A stretch of 64,000 nt of DNA. It comes from an uncultured Oscillospiraceae bacterium (GTDB lineage: Bacteria > Bacillota > Clostridia > Oscillospirales > Oscillospiraceae). Under the pieces are notes generated by a model. It was given only the letters and a program-made list of their open reading frames with translations, ran no database searches and had not been told where the DNA came from. The position numbers and the translations under genes were made by a program. The DNA is taken from the NCBI GenBank assembly GCA_947626495.1, contig CANQSJ010000002.1:82111-146110 (forward strand), read 5' to 3'. Positions 8,675 to 17,532 of the stretch are shown one piece after another (the stretch's first letter is position 1; every line of letters begins with the position of its first letter).

Positions 8675-10672
8675 TTACCGGCCCACCAGCCGGGCATAGA
8701 CCCGCTCCGTCAGCAGGTATACCGCCGCGTACAGCGCCGCGAAGGCCGCCGCCGCGCCCAGGGTGCAGACGAGAAACAGGCCCGTGTCGTGCATGTCCCA
8801 CAGCTCCAGCAGCCGGTCCACCAGGGGGAAGGCCGCCGCCGTATGGCAGAAGGCGGTGACCAGCGGCAGGAAGAACACCAGCAGGATCTGGCTGCGGATG
8901 GACCGGCGGACCAGGGCGTCGTCCATGCCCACCTTCCGCATGACGGCGAACCGCTCCCGGTCCTCATAGCCCTCGGACACCTGCTTGTAATAGATCAGCA
9001 GCGCCGCCCCGCCCAGGAACAGCACCCCCAAAAACAGGCCCAAAAACAGCAGCGAGCCGTATTCCGCCAGCAGACCGCCTCTGGCTTCCCCCACGTTCCG
9101 GCTGTTGTCGGCGAAGGACCCCTCGTGGGTGTGATGGTCCAAAACATACCGGCGGATGACGTCCAGACACGCTTGGGTGTCCTCCCCCGCAGGCAGGTCG
9201 AAGTCCAGGCAGTTGTAGACGAAGGTGCCGAAGCCGCAGCTGTAGTGGGGATCGCCCGCCCGATAGTCCTCGGCCTCGAGCCGCAGCGCCGCGATGGCGT
9301 CGGCGTCCGCCGCCACCACCAGCTGCTGGCCCTCCCACCGGAGCATCGGTTCCTCCAGCCCGAGCGCCTGGGTCAGATACGCCGCCGCCGGATCGTCCCG
9401 CTCCAGATGCCCCGCCACGTCGAAGGCGGTGTCCATGACCTGCAGCGTGTCCGAACCGGCGGTGGTCAGCACCTGCCCCGGCGCCAGATCCACCGGCCGG
9501 CCGGTGATGGCCTCGTAGCTGTCCCCGTCCAGAAAGTACAGATTGACGGCGTTGACCACTCTGTCGTCGTCCCAGCCGTACTGCCACCAGGTATAGCGGA
9601 CCGTCTCCTCCGGGTGGTAGCCCGCCGCCCGGGCCTCCTCCAGCGCTCCGTCCAGGAGCCCGTCCCAGTCGTTCTCCACAGTGCTGCCGAATTCGCACAT
9701 CACGTCCCGGATGAAATACCTGCCCAGGTTGCTCTCCAGCCCCATGCGCAGGCACACCGTGCTGGACACCATCACCAGCACCGCCGTGGACAATATGCAG
9801 ATGATGGCCAGGCCCGCGGCGTTGCGGCCCATGCGGTGGATCAGGCCGGACACGGACACGAAGTGCCGGGCCTTGTAGTAATAACCCTTCCACCGGCGCA
9901 GCAGCTTCAGCGCCGTCACCGTCCCGGCCAGGAACAGGGCGAAGGTACCCCCGATCACCAGCAGCACCGCCGCGAAAAACCACAGGATGTCCTCCGGCGT
10001 CACGGACTGCATCAGCGCCGGCCGGCCGATGGCGATGCCGTAGCCCGCCCCCAGCAGAATGATCCCCACCAAGGCGATGAACCAACGGGATTTTGGTTCT
10101 CTATCCCCCACATTGCTCTTTATCAGCAGCTCAGATGGCTTTGTATGCCCCACCCGCACCGCATTGGCGGCGAAGATCAGCCCCAGGATGAGGGCGAACA
10201 CCCCCGCCGTCAGGGCCAGGCACCGGCCGTAGATCACCGGCCCCGCGTAGGGCATGCCCGACAGCTTCGCCAGGATCATCAGCAGCAGCCGGTCCAGCAG
10301 CACCCCCATGGCCAGGCCAGCCCCCACGCCCATGGCGGCGGTGAAGGCCGTCTCCCAGGCCAGCAGCCGGGTCATGTTGGACCGGTCCAGGCCCAGCACC
10401 GCGTACAGGCCGAACTCCCGGCCCCGCTGCTTCATAAGAAAGCCGTTGGTGTAAAACAAAAATCCGCCGCACACCAGGGCCAGCACCGCCGTGCACAGCT
10501 GCATGATCAGCCGCACGTCCCCGGGGTCGGCCATGCCCGCCGGGTCGCCGGTGGTGGCCAGGATATAAAACCCCGCCGCGGCCCCGGCCACGGTGAGCAG
10601 ATAGGGCACGTACAGCCGCCGGTTTTTCCGGATGCAGTCCCAGGCCAGCCGGGGAAAGAACCTCTTATCCAT
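8675..10672 (-). CDS. Bce-type ABC transporter permease (FtsX domains)
   Basis: A 665-residue protein. Start ATG 10672 (GGGAGGAC upstream), overlapping the ATPase stop at 10665. It has about ten membrane helices: four at the N-terminus with an FtsX core, a large extracellular domain (about residues 310-520), and a final FtsX core. This layout is diagnostic of BceB/YxdM permeases, which work with an ATPase and a short intramembrane-sensing kinase to detect and detoxify peptide antibiotics such as bacitracin. It is last in the four-gene minus-strand operon. Confidence 0.9.
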   Translation of the reverse strand: MDKRFFPRLAWDCIRKNRRLYVPYLLTVAGAAAGFYILATTGDPAGMADPGDVRLIMQLCTAVLALVCGGFLFYTNGFLMKQRGREFGLYAVLGLDRSNMTRLLAWETAFTAAMGVGAGLAMGVLLDRLLLMILAKLSGMPYAGPVIYGRCLALTAGVFALILGLIFAANAVRVGHTKPSELLIKSNVGDREPKSRWFIALVGIILLGAGYGIAIGRPALMQSVTPEDILWFFAAVLLVIGGTFALFLAGTVTALKLLRRWKGYYYKARHFVSVSGLIHRMGRNAAGLAIICILSTAVLVMVSSTVCLRMGLESNLGRYFIRDVMCEFGSTVENDWDGLLDGALEEARAAGYHPEETVRYTWWQYGWDDDRVVNAVNLYFLDGDSYEAITGRPVDLAPGQVLTTAGSDTLQVMDTAFDVAGHLERDDPAAAYLTQALGLEEPMLRWEGQQLVVAADADAIAALRLEAEDYRAGDPHYSCGFGTFVYNCLDFDLPAGEDTQACLDVIRRYVLDHHTHEGSFADNSRNVGEARGGLLAEYGSLLFLGLFLGVLFLGGAALLIYYKQVSEGYEDRERFAVMRKVGMDDALVRRSIRSQILLVFFLPLVTAFCHTAAAFPLVDRLLELWDMHDTGLFLVCTLGAAAAFAALYAAVYLLTERVYARLVGR

Positions 10673-11429
10673 CGTCCCGTCCTCCCGCCATCGCCGTGAG
10701 GGCATCGGAGATCCGGCCGTAGAACCGGACCCGGTCGTCGGCGCCCCGGAACAGCTGATGATAGAGCGTCCCGTCCTTGATGAACAGCACCCGCCCCGCG
10801 TGGCTGGCGGCCTTCACCGAGTGGGTCGCCATGAGCACGGTCTGGCCGGCGGTATTGACGGCGTCCAGCAGCGCCAGCAGGGCGTCGGAGCTGACGGAGT
10901 CCAGCGCCCCGGTGGGCTCGTCCGCCAGCACCAGCCGGGGCGAGAGGATCAGCGCCCGGGCCACGGCGGCGCGCTGCTTCTGGCCCCCGGAGACCTCGTA
11001 GGGGTATTTGGACAGGATATCCCCGATGCCCAGCTTTTTCGCCAGGGGCGGCAGGGCGGCCTCCATCTCCTCCCGGCTCTTCCCCGCCAGCACCATGGGC
11101 AGGAGAATGTTGTCCCGGAGGTTAAAGGTGTCCAGCAGGTTGAACTCCTGGAACACGAACCCCAGGTTCTCCCGGCGGAAGGCCGCCAGCTCCCGCTCCG
11201 GCACGGCGGCGGTGTCCCGTCCGTCCAGACGGACCGTGCCCGCGGTGGGCCGGTCCAGCGTCGCCACCACGTTGAGCAGCGTGGTCTTGCCGGAGCCGGA
11301 CTCCCCCATCACCGCCGCGAACTGGCCCTCCTCCAGGGAAAAGCTCACGCCGGTGAGGGCGTGCACCGCCTGTCCGCCGTAGCGGGCGGTGTATGTCTTT
11401 TTCAGATCTTCCACTTCCAAAAGCGCCAT
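10665..11429 (-). CDS. Bce-type ABC transporter ATP-binding protein
   Basis: A 254-residue ATPase with Walker A GESGSGKTT, Q-loop FVFQEFNLLD, signature VSGGQKQR, Walker B LVLADEPTGALD and H-loop ATHS. It belongs to the MacB/BceA class. Two ATGs compete: 11435 is only three bases from AGGAGG, while 11429 is nine bases away and is preferred here. It partners the FtsX permease whose start it overlaps. Together they drive resistance to, and flux-sensing of, cell-wall-active peptides, by family knowledge. Confidence 0.92.
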   Translation of the reverse strand: MALLEVEDLKKTYTARYGGQAVHALTGVSFSLEEGQFAAVMGESGSGKTTLLNVVATLDRPTAGTVRLDGRDTAAVPERELAAFRRENLGFVFQEFNLLDTFNLRDNILLPMVLAGKSREEMEAALPPLAKKLGIGDILSKYPYEVSGGQKQRAAVARALILSPRLVLADEPTGALDSVSSDALLALLDAVNTAGQTVLMATHSVKAASHAGRVLFIKDGTLYHQLFRGADDRVRFYGRISDALTAMAGGRDDG

Positions 11430-11532
11430 AGTCATCGACCTCCTTCGGCCCTATTATGACCTGGGCGGGAAAGCGGTGCCATCGCTTTGGCTTACACTTT
11501 CCCGCCCCTGGCTTACATTCCTGTCATGTTTC

Positions 11533-12513
11533 TCACTCCACGCCCACGTCCCGCTCCGTCAGATCGATCCGGACCTGGGTCCCCTCCCCCGGCCGGGACC
11601 GGATGCAGATGCGGTGGCCCAGCATGCGGCACACCCGCCGGCACAGATACAGCCCGATCCCCGTGGACCGCTCCTCCCGCCGGCCGTTGAAGCCGGTGTA
11701 GCCCTTTTCGAACACCATGGGCAGATCCTCCGGCGCGATGCCCACGCCCGTGTCCCGGATCACCAGCACCGGCCCCGGCTCGGCGTATACGCGCACGCTG
11801 CCCTTGGGGGTGTACTTCAGGGCGTTGGAGAGGACCTGCTCAATGACGAAGCCCAGCCACTTCTCGTCGGTGATCGCCTGCGCCGCCAGGGGCCGATAGT
11901 CCAGCGCCACCCCACGGCGGATGAACCATCCGGCGTATTTGCGCACCGCCCGGCGCACGATGGCATCCAGGTCGTACCGGGCCAGCACCAGATCCCTTCC
12001 CCCGTCCAGCCGCAGATAGCCCAGGGCCATCTCCGCGTACTGCTCCACCCGGAACAGCTGGTTTTTCATCTCCCCCCGGTCCGGCGTCTGCTCGTCCAGC
12101 AGCAGGGCCATCCCGGCGATGGGGGTCTTGATCTGGTGGACCCAGGCGGTGAACCAGTCCAGCCGGTCGGTCACGGCCCGGCTGTCCTCCGCCGCCCGGC
12201 GGTCCATCTCGGCGCGCATGGCGACCACCAGGCGCTGATACGCCGCCTCCAGCCCGTCCCCCGGCTCCGGCAGCTCCGCCGGCAGCGACACGTCCCGCAG
12301 CGCCCGGTCCAGGGCCCGGCGCCGGGCCGCGTAACGGCCGTACCCGATCCCCAGGCAGACGAGCCCCGCCGCCCCGCACAGCACCGCCGCGTATCCCACC
12401 GCCGGCGCCGGCGTCCCCGCCAGATAGGCCACCAGGGCGAATATCCCCGCGAACAGCGCCGTCAGCGCCGCCGGCACGGCATTTTGCCGCAGATAGGAAC
12501 CCACCATCGTCAT
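11533..12513 (-). CDS. Intramembrane-sensing histidine kinase (BceS-type)
   Basis: A 326-residue kinase. The start overlaps the regulator stop in an ATGA arrangement (12510-12513). Two N-terminal membrane helices (about residues 12-60) are joined by almost no external loop, so it cannot sense ligands alone and probably reads the transporter. Then come the phosphoacceptor box WVHQIKTPIAG, an N-box (QVLSNALKYTP) and a G1 box (IRDTGVGIAPED). The gene order kinase-ATPase-permease fits the Bce flux-sensing model. Confidence 0.93.
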   Translation of the reverse strand: MTMVGSYLRQNAVPAALTALFAGIFALVAYLAGTPAPAVGYAAVLCGAAGLVCLGIGYGRYAARRRALDRALRDVSLPAELPEPGDGLEAAYQRLVVAMRAEMDRRAAEDSRAVTDRLDWFTAWVHQIKTPIAGMALLLDEQTPDRGEMKNQLFRVEQYAEMALGYLRLDGGRDLVLARYDLDAIVRRAVRKYAGWFIRRGVALDYRPLAAQAITDEKWLGFVIEQVLSNALKYTPKGSVRVYAEPGPVLVIRDTGVGIAPEDLPMVFEKGYTGFNGRREERSTGIGLYLCRRVCRMLGHRICIRSRPGEGTQVRIDLTERDVGVE

Positions 12514-13187
12514 CGCTCCTCCACCATATAGCCCACGCCCTTTTTCGTCACGATGAACCCCTCCAGGCCCGCCGCCTCCAGCCGCCGCCGGAGCCGGGCC
12601 ACGTTCACCGTCAGGGTGTTCTCGTCCACAAAGCTGTCCGTCTGCCACAGCTTCTCCATCAGCGCCTCCCGCGTGACGATCCGGCCCTTGTTGGCCATGA
12701 GGGTCTCCAGGATGCGGTAGTCGTTTTTCGTCAGTTCGATCCGCTCGCCGCCGAAGGCGAGACTGGCGTCGGCGGTGTTCAGCACCGCGCCCCGGGCCTG
12801 GAGCACCGTCAGCGGCGCCTGGAAGTCGTATGCCCGGCGGAGCACCGCCTGCACCTTCGCCATCAGCACCTCCCGGTCGAAGGGCTTGGCGATGAAATCG
12901 TCCCCGCCCATGTCCATGGCCATGACGATGTTCATCTTGTCCGAGGCCGAGGACAGAAACACGATGGGCACCCGCGACTCCGCCCGCATCTGCCGGCACC
13001 AGTGGTAGCCGTTATAATAGGGCAGCCCGATGTCCATCAGCACCAGCTGCGGGGCGAAGGCGCGAAACGCCTCCATCACCCGGCGCAGATCCTCCGCCCG
13101 GCGGACCTGAAAGCCCCAGCTGGACAGGATCGCCTCCAGCCGGGAGGCGATCAGCTCGTCGTCCTCCACCAGGAACACCTTATACAT
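12510..13187 (-). CDS. OmpR-family response regulator (BceR-type)
   Basis: A 225-residue protein with a receiver domain (acidic pocket VEDDE, phosphoacceptor in LVLMDIGLPYYNG, conserved Lys in IAKPFD) and a C-terminal winged helix (TKNDYRILETLM, DENTLTVNVARLRRRL). ATG 13187 is chosen over the in-frame GTG three codons earlier because GGAGG is eight bases away. First gene of the operon bceRSAB, it probably activates the transporter genes. Confidence 0.94.
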   Translation of the reverse strand: MYKVFLVEDDELIASRLEAILSSWGFQVRRAEDLRRVMEAFRAFAPQLVLMDIGLPYYNGYHWCRQMRAESRVPIVFLSSASDKMNIVMAMDMGGDDFIAKPFDREVLMAKVQAVLRRAYDFQAPLTVLQARGAVLNTADASLAFGGERIELTKNDYRILETLMANKGRIVTREALMEKLWQTDSFVDENTLTVNVARLRRRLEAAGLEGFIVTKKGVGYMVEER

Positions 13188-13281
13188 CCGGCCCACCTCC
13201 TTCCCTCCAGTTTACCAGACGGCCCGGGCGGTTTCCACCCCTCCCGCCTAACAATTTTGTCACCTTCCCCGCCCCCCGCGA

Positions 13282-13309
13282 TTGACATTTCCCGCCGTCA
13301 AGATATAAT
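13282..13309 (+). promoter_or_regulatory. Sigma-A promoter of the hydroxy-acid oxidase gene
   Basis: TTGACA at 13282, 16-base spacer, TATAAT at 13304; transcription would begin about 35 bases before the start codon. Confidence 0.85.
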
Positions 13310-13352
13310 GAAGCTATCTTTTTTTACTTTATACATAAAGGAGCGCTCGACC

Positions 13353-14372
13353 ATGACCTACAACGAGATCCTCGAGGCCGCCCGCGGCCAGGTAGGCCCC
13401 ATCTGCAAGGCCTGCCCCGTGTGCGACGGCCGCGCCTGCGGCAACGCCGTCCCCGGCCCCGGCTGCAAGGCGCCCAACAACGTCGCCGCCCGCAACTATG
13501 CCAAGTGGCAGGAGGTCTTCGTGAACATGGACACCCTCTGCCCCAGCAAGCCCATCGACACCGCCTTCCGGCTGTTCGGCCACGATTTCAAGGCCCCCAT
13601 TTTCATCGCCCCCCTGGGCGGGCTGCCCCTGCACTACGGCGACAAGCACACCGATTTCACCTACAACTCCATCCTGGTCCCCGCCGCGGCGGAGTACGGC
13701 GTGGCCGCCTTCACCGGCGACGGCATGGACCCGGAGATCATGAAAAGCTCCGTCCAGGACATGCTCAAGGTGAAGGGCATGGGCATCCCCACCATCAAGC
13801 CCTGGAACCTGGAGGCGGTGTTTGAGAAGCTGGACATCCTCAACGCCAACGGCATCTTCGCCGCCGCCATGGACGTGGACGGGGCGGGCCTGCCCTTCCT
13901 GAAGGCCTTCAACCCCAACGCCGGCAGCAAGTCCGTGGACGAGCTGCGCCAGATCACCGCCCACGCCAAAATGCCCTTCATCGTCAAGGGCATCATGACG
14001 CCGAAGGGGGCCGAGAAGGCCATTGAGGGCGGCGCGGCGGCCATCGTGGTGTCCAACCACGGCGGCCGGGTCCAGGGCGGCGTGCCCTCCACGGCGGAGG
14101 TGCTGCCCGCCATCGCCAAGGCGGTGGACGGCCGGATCCCCGTGTTCGTGGACGGCGGCATCCGCTCCGGCGTGGACGTGTTCCGGGCCCTGGCCCTGGG
14201 CGCGGACGCGGTGCTGATCGGCCGGCCGGTGGTGCCCTTCGTCTACGCCGCCGGCGCTGAGGGACTGACGGTCTATCTGGACAAGCTCATCGCGGAGTTG
14301 CGGGACACCATGACCATGTGCGGCACCCCCACCCTGGCCGACATCGGCCCGGACAATGTGATCCGCTTCTGA
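13353..14372 (+). CDS. FMN-dependent alpha-hydroxy-acid oxidase family protein
   Basis: A 339-residue protein with a TIM-barrel FMN fold. Recognisable parts are IFIAPLGGLPLHYGD, IVVSNHGGRVQGGVPST (catalytic His region) and the phosphate-binding end VFVDGGIRSGVDVFRAL, ADAVLIGRP. The N-terminus is Cys-rich (CKACPVCDGRACGN, then another Cys), a feature of clostridial members that may hold a metal or disulfide. Relatives oxidise lactate or similar 2-hydroxy acids; lactate cannot be proven here. It has its own promoter, divergent from bceRSAB, and AAAGGAG nine bases before ATG. Confidence 0.85.
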   Translation: MTYNEILEAARGQVGPICKACPVCDGRACGNAVPGPGCKAPNNVAARNYAKWQEVFVNMDTLCPSKPIDTAFRLFGHDFKAPIFIAPLGGLPLHYGDKHTDFTYNSILVPAAAEYGVAAFTGDGMDPEIMKSSVQDMLKVKGMGIPTIKPWNLEAVFEKLDILNANGIFAAAMDVDGAGLPFLKAFNPNAGSKSVDELRQITAHAKMPFIVKGIMTPKGAEKAIEGGAAAIVVSNHGGRVQGGVPSTAEVLPAIAKAVDGRIPVFVDGGIRSGVDVFRALALGADAVLIGRPVVPFVYAAGAEGLTVYLDKLIAELRDTMTMCGTPTLADIGPDNVIRF

Positions 14373-14409
14373 CGCTCCCGCCCGCCTCTCCGGCGGCGGA
14401 CAGGAAAAG

Positions 14410-14440
14410 CGGCGGCGTCCCAAGCGGGCGCCGCCTTCCC
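14410..14440 (+). terminator. Hairpin after the oxidase gene
   Basis: GC stem 14411-14421 with 14426-14435 (one bulge), followed by only a short T-rich stretch. Weak terminator call. Confidence 0.4.
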
Positions 14441-14466
14441 TGTCCCCGGCCCCGGCGGGACCAGGC

Positions 14467-14495
14467 TTGACTTGGGATCGGAAAAGAGATAGAAT
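14467..14495 (+). promoter_or_regulatory. Promoter of plsY
   Basis: TTGACT at 14467, 17-base spacer, TAGAAT at 14490, about 58 bases upstream of the plsY start. Confidence 0.75.
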
Positions 14496-14552
14496 ACACT
14501 CACTCTCCCGGCGGGCCACCCGGCCGCGCCGGCGGAAAACGCGGAGGAATAC

Positions 14553-15152
14553 ATGGGCTGGTACGTGATCTTGATCCTGGCGGGCTATCTGATCGGCTCG
14601 GTGAACAGCGCCATTTTGCTGGTGCGCAGCAAGTTCAAACGGGACGTGCGCTCCAGTGGCAGCGGCAACGCCGGAGCCACCAACGTGGCCCGGGTCTACG
14701 GCATGCCCATCGGGGTGCTCACCCTGGCCTGCGACGTGGCGAAGGCCGTCGTCGCCTCCCTCATCGGCTGGGCGGCCATGGGCCGGACGGGCCTGATGAC
14801 CGCGGGGCTGGGATGCCTGATCGGCCACTGCTGGCCGCTGTTTTTCCAGTTCCGGGGCGGAAAGGGCGTGGCCGTGGCCGCCGGAACGCTGCTGGTGCTG
14901 GACTGGCGGATGTTTTTTGTCATCGTGGCGCTGTTCGCGGTGTGCGTGCTCCTGTGGGGGCGGGTATCCCTGGGCTCGGTGGTGGCGGTGGCCCTGTTTC
15001 CGCCGATCTACTGGCTCGTCCACGGCGCGGACGCAGCTCTGGCCCTGGGCACGGCCATGTGCCTGCTGGTGATCTTCCAGCACCGGCAGAACATCCGCCG
15101 GCTCATCCGCGGCGAGGAACCCCGCTTCACCCTCCGCCACGAAGACAAATAA
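14553..15152 (+). CDS. plsY: Glycerol-3-phosphate acyltransferase PlsY
   Basis: A 199-residue membrane protein with five or so helices and all PlsY signatures: GYLIGSVNSA near the N-terminus, SGSGNAGATNVARV, and the central GHCWPLFFQFRGGKGVA. PlsY transfers the acyl group from acyl-phosphate to glycerol-3-phosphate, the first step of phospholipid synthesis, at the inner face of the membrane. GGAGG lies six bases before ATG. It is expressed alone from its own promoter. Confidence 0.97.
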   Translation: MGWYVILILAGYLIGSVNSAILLVRSKFKRDVRSSGSGNAGATNVARVYGMPIGVLTLACDVAKAVVASLIGWAAMGRTGLMTAGLGCLIGHCWPLFFQFRGGKGVAVAAGTLLVLDWRMFFVIVALFAVCVLLWGRVSLGSVVAVALFPPIYWLVHGADAALALGTAMCLLVIFQHRQNIRRLIRGEEPRFTLRHEDK

Positions 15153-15194
15153 GTCCGCCGCCGGATGATCCTCCGGCCTCCGCGGCCGACAAAC

Positions 15195-15233
15195 GCAAAA
15201 AAACGCCCCCGGGATCTGCATCCCGGGGGCGTT
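15195..15233 (-). terminator. Terminator of tRNA-Arg
   Basis: Fourteen-base-pair stem (15202-15215 with 15220-15233); on the minus strand it ends in a run of seven T, starting right after the tRNA 3' end. It could also slow plsY transcription from the other side. Confidence 0.9.
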
Positions 15234-15234
15234 C

Positions 15235-15311
15235 TGGCACGGCATGAGGGATTCGAACCCCCGGCCTTCTGGTCCGTAGCCAGACGCTCTATCCAGCTGA
15301 GCTAATGCCGC
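15235..15311 (-). tRNA. tRNA-Arg (anticodon ACG)
   Basis: A full cloverleaf reads on the minus strand: acceptor GCGGCAT with ATGCCGT (first pair G-U), D arm GCTC/GAGC, anticodon stem TCTGG/CCAGA with loop CTACGGA, T arm with GGTTCGAATCC core, and an encoded CCA. Anticodon ACG (A34 normally inosine) reads CGU/CGC/CGA. Confidence 0.97.
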
Positions 15312-15376
15312 TCGTGCCCGAACATAATAGCACAGGCACGGACAGATTGCAAGGATTATTTTCCGGTTTCTTCCCT

Positions 15377-15538
15377 TTACAGGCCCAGCGTGCCGGCGAC
15401 CTCGTCCACGACGTCGCCCATGGACTTGAGGGCCTTGCCGATGTTGAACTTCTTTTTCTTCGGCGCGGCCACCATGCCCACCACGGAGCCGACCATGATG
15501 CCCAGCCCCATGCCCTTGACAAACGACATGTTATTCAT
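15377..15538 (-). CDS. Small YtxH-like hydrophobic protein (53 residues)
   Basis: A 53-residue frame with a ribosome-binding site (AAAGAGGGG) eight bases upstream. The N-terminal half is a Gly-rich helix (GMGLGIMVGSVVGMVAAP) followed by KKKK and an amphipathic helix with DVVDEVAGTL. The pattern of a single membrane helix, a basic patch and a helical tail recalls YtxH-type proteins, but the match is loose. Role unknown. Confidence 0.7.
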   Translation of the reverse strand: MNNMSFVKGMGLGIMVGSVVGMVAAPKKKKFNIGKALKSMGDVVDEVAGTLGL

Positions 15539-15632
15539 GCTTTACCCCTCTTTCCTGGCTCTTTCACGGCTAGTATTTCCCGGCAACATGTGTTATATTT
15601 AATGTAATTGTGAAATTTTTAAGGAGACCGAT

Positions 15633-16412
15633 ATGATCATCAGCGTACTTGCGGTAGGCGACGTGTGCGGCGCGCCGGGACTGAAGATATTGGAGCAGCG
15701 GCTGAAGGCGGTGCGGAAGGAGCGGGGCATATCCTTCGTGGTGGTGAACGGGGAGAACGCCAACGTGGTGGGCGTGACCCCGGACCAGTGCGACCGCATC
15801 TTCAACGCCGGGGCGGACGTGATCACCCTGGGCAACCACACCTGGGTGCGCTGGGAGCTGAAGCCCTATCTGGCGGAGCGGGCCAACATCCTGCGGCCCA
15901 TCAACTACGCCCCCCAGTGCCCGGGCCGGGGCTATGGCATCTATGAGACCCCCTACGGGGAGATCATGGTGGTCAACGCCCTGGGCCGGTTCACCCTGGA
16001 CAACAACACCGACAACCCCTTCGTGGAGGTGGACCGGCTGCTGACGGAGCTGGACCCGCTGCCGAAGATCATCCTGGTGGACATGCACGCCGAGGCCACC
16101 AGCGAGCGGCTGGCCATGGGCTACTTTCTGGAGGGCCGGGCCAGCGCCGTATGGGGCACCCACACCCACGTGCAGACCTCCGACGCGGCGGTGCTGCCCG
16201 GGGGCACGGGGTATATCAGCGACCTGGGCATGACCGGGGCGGAGCACAGCGTACTGGGCATCGACGTGACCCAGTCCATCAACAAGTTCCTGGGCGATCC
16301 CCCCATGCGGTACAAATCCGGCGACGGAGACGGAAAGATGGAGTGCTGCCAGTTCGACATCGACACCGAGACCGGCCGCTGCGTCCGGGCGGAGGCCCTG
16401 CGGATATCATGA
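15633..16412 (+). CDS. ymdB: YmdB-family metallophosphoesterase (TIGR00282)
   Basis: A 259-residue protein with the YmdB metal-binding motifs: VGDVCG at the N-terminus, NGENA, LGNHTW, DMHAEATSER and GTHTHVQTSD. In Bacillus, YmdB hydrolyses cyclic nucleotides and influences biofilm and late-development decisions. AAGGAG precedes the ATG. The stop overlaps the start of the next gene (ATGA at 16409-16412), so the two are translationally coupled. Confidence 0.95.
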   Translation: MIISVLAVGDVCGAPGLKILEQRLKAVRKERGISFVVVNGENANVVGVTPDQCDRIFNAGADVITLGNHTWVRWELKPYLAERANILRPINYAPQCPGRGYGIYETPYGEIMVVNALGRFTLDNNTDNPFVEVDRLLTELDPLPKIILVDMHAEATSERLAMGYFLEGRASAVWGTHTHVQTSDAAVLPGGTGYISDLGMTGAEHSVLGIDVTQSINKFLGDPPMRYKSGDGDGKMECCQFDIDTETGRCVRAEALRIS

Positions 16413-17512
16413 TAAAGATCCTGCACGCGGCGGATCTGCATCTGGATTCGCCCTTCCAGGCCCTGGGCCGGGAGAAGGCCGCCCTGCGCCGGAGCGAGCA
16501 GCGCGCGCTGCTGGGCCGCATCGCGGAACTGGCCAGGGAACATGAGGCGGACATCGCCGTGTTCGCGGGGGACCTGTTCGACGCGGACAGTCCCTATTCC
16601 GAGACGGCCCGTCTTTTGGAGCAGGTGCTGCCCGGGATGGGCATCCCCGTGTTCCTGGCCCCGGGCAACCACGACTGGTACGGTCCCCGCTCCCCCTGGG
16701 CGCGGCTGGATCTGGGAAAGAACGTACACGTGTTCAGCCGGGAGGCCATCGACTGCGTGGCCCTGCCGCAGCTGCACGCGCGGATATGGGGCTCCGCCTT
16801 CACCGCCAGACACCGCTCCCCTCCCCTGACGGACTTCGAGGCCGTCAAGGACGCCGACACGGTGGACATCATGGTCCTGCACGGGGAGGTGGGGGTGCCC
16901 GGCTCGCCCTACGGGGCCGTCTCCGAGGCGGAGCTGGCCCGCAGCGGCATGGACTATGTGGCCCTGGGCCACAACCACGCCTTCAGCGGCCTGCGCCGGG
17001 CGGGAGACACCTATTACGCCTGGCCGGGGTGCCCGGAGGGCCGGGGCTTCGACGAGACCGGCGAGAAGGGCGTGATCCTGGCGGAGGTGGAGCCGGACGG
17101 CTGCCGCGCCTCCTTCCTGCCCCTGGGCGGGCGGCGGTATGAGGTGCTGAGCGTAGATCTGACGGACAGCGCCGACCACGGCCGGACGGTGATGGAGGCG
17201 GTGGGCCGGGACGCCGGCCGGGACATCTACCGCGTCATCCTCACCGGCGAGCCGGACACGGCACCGGATCTGGCGGGGCTGCAGAGCGCCCTGGAGGGAA
17301 GCTTCTTTGCCCTGCAGCTGCGGGACGGGACCCGCCTGCGCCGGGACGTGTGGGAGGGCCGGGAGGTGCTGAGCCTGCGGGGGCTGTTTCTGGCCGGCCT
17401 GTGGGAGCGGTACAACGCCGCCCAAACGGACGAAGAGCGCGCGCAGATCGAACTGGCGGCCCGATACGGCCTGGCGGCGCTGGAGGGAAGCGAAGAGCCG
17501 CCTCTGGCCTGA
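16409..17512 (+). CDS. YhaO-like DNA repair metallophosphoesterase (SbcD/Mre11 family)
   Basis: A 367-residue protein with a calcineurin-like nuclease domain at the N-terminus: ILHAADLHLDSPF, FAGDLFD, PGNHDWYG, MVLHGEV and ALGHNHAF supply the metal ligands. The C-terminal third is the capping region. Start ATG 16409 overlaps the ymdB stop. The next gene encodes a YhaN-like ATPase, so the pair corresponds to the Mre11-Rad50 (SbcD-SbcC) arrangement of Bacillus yhaO-yhaN and probably processes DNA ends. Specificity is inferred. Confidence 0.9.
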   Translation: MIKILHAADLHLDSPFQALGREKAALRRSEQRALLGRIAELAREHEADIAVFAGDLFDADSPYSETARLLEQVLPGMGIPVFLAPGNHDWYGPRSPWARLDLGKNVHVFSREAIDCVALPQLHARIWGSAFTARHRSPPLTDFEAVKDADTVDIMVLHGEVGVPGSPYGAVSEAELARSGMDYVALGHNHAFSGLRRAGDTYYAWPGCPEGRGFDETGEKGVILAEVEPDGCRASFLPLGGRRYEVLSVDLTDSADHGRTVMEAVGRDAGRDIYRVILTGEPDTAPDLAGLQSALEGSFFALQLRDGTRLRRDVWEGREVLSLRGLFLAGLWERYNAAQTDEERAQIELAARYGLAALEGSEEPPLA

Positions 17513-17532
17513 GGACGGATAAAGGAGACCCT

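Noticed and set aside
13329..15245. 638-codon minus-strand frame across the oxidase and plsY genes
   Set aside because: Low-complexity shadow; both plus-strand genes have diagnostic motifs and ribosome-binding sites.
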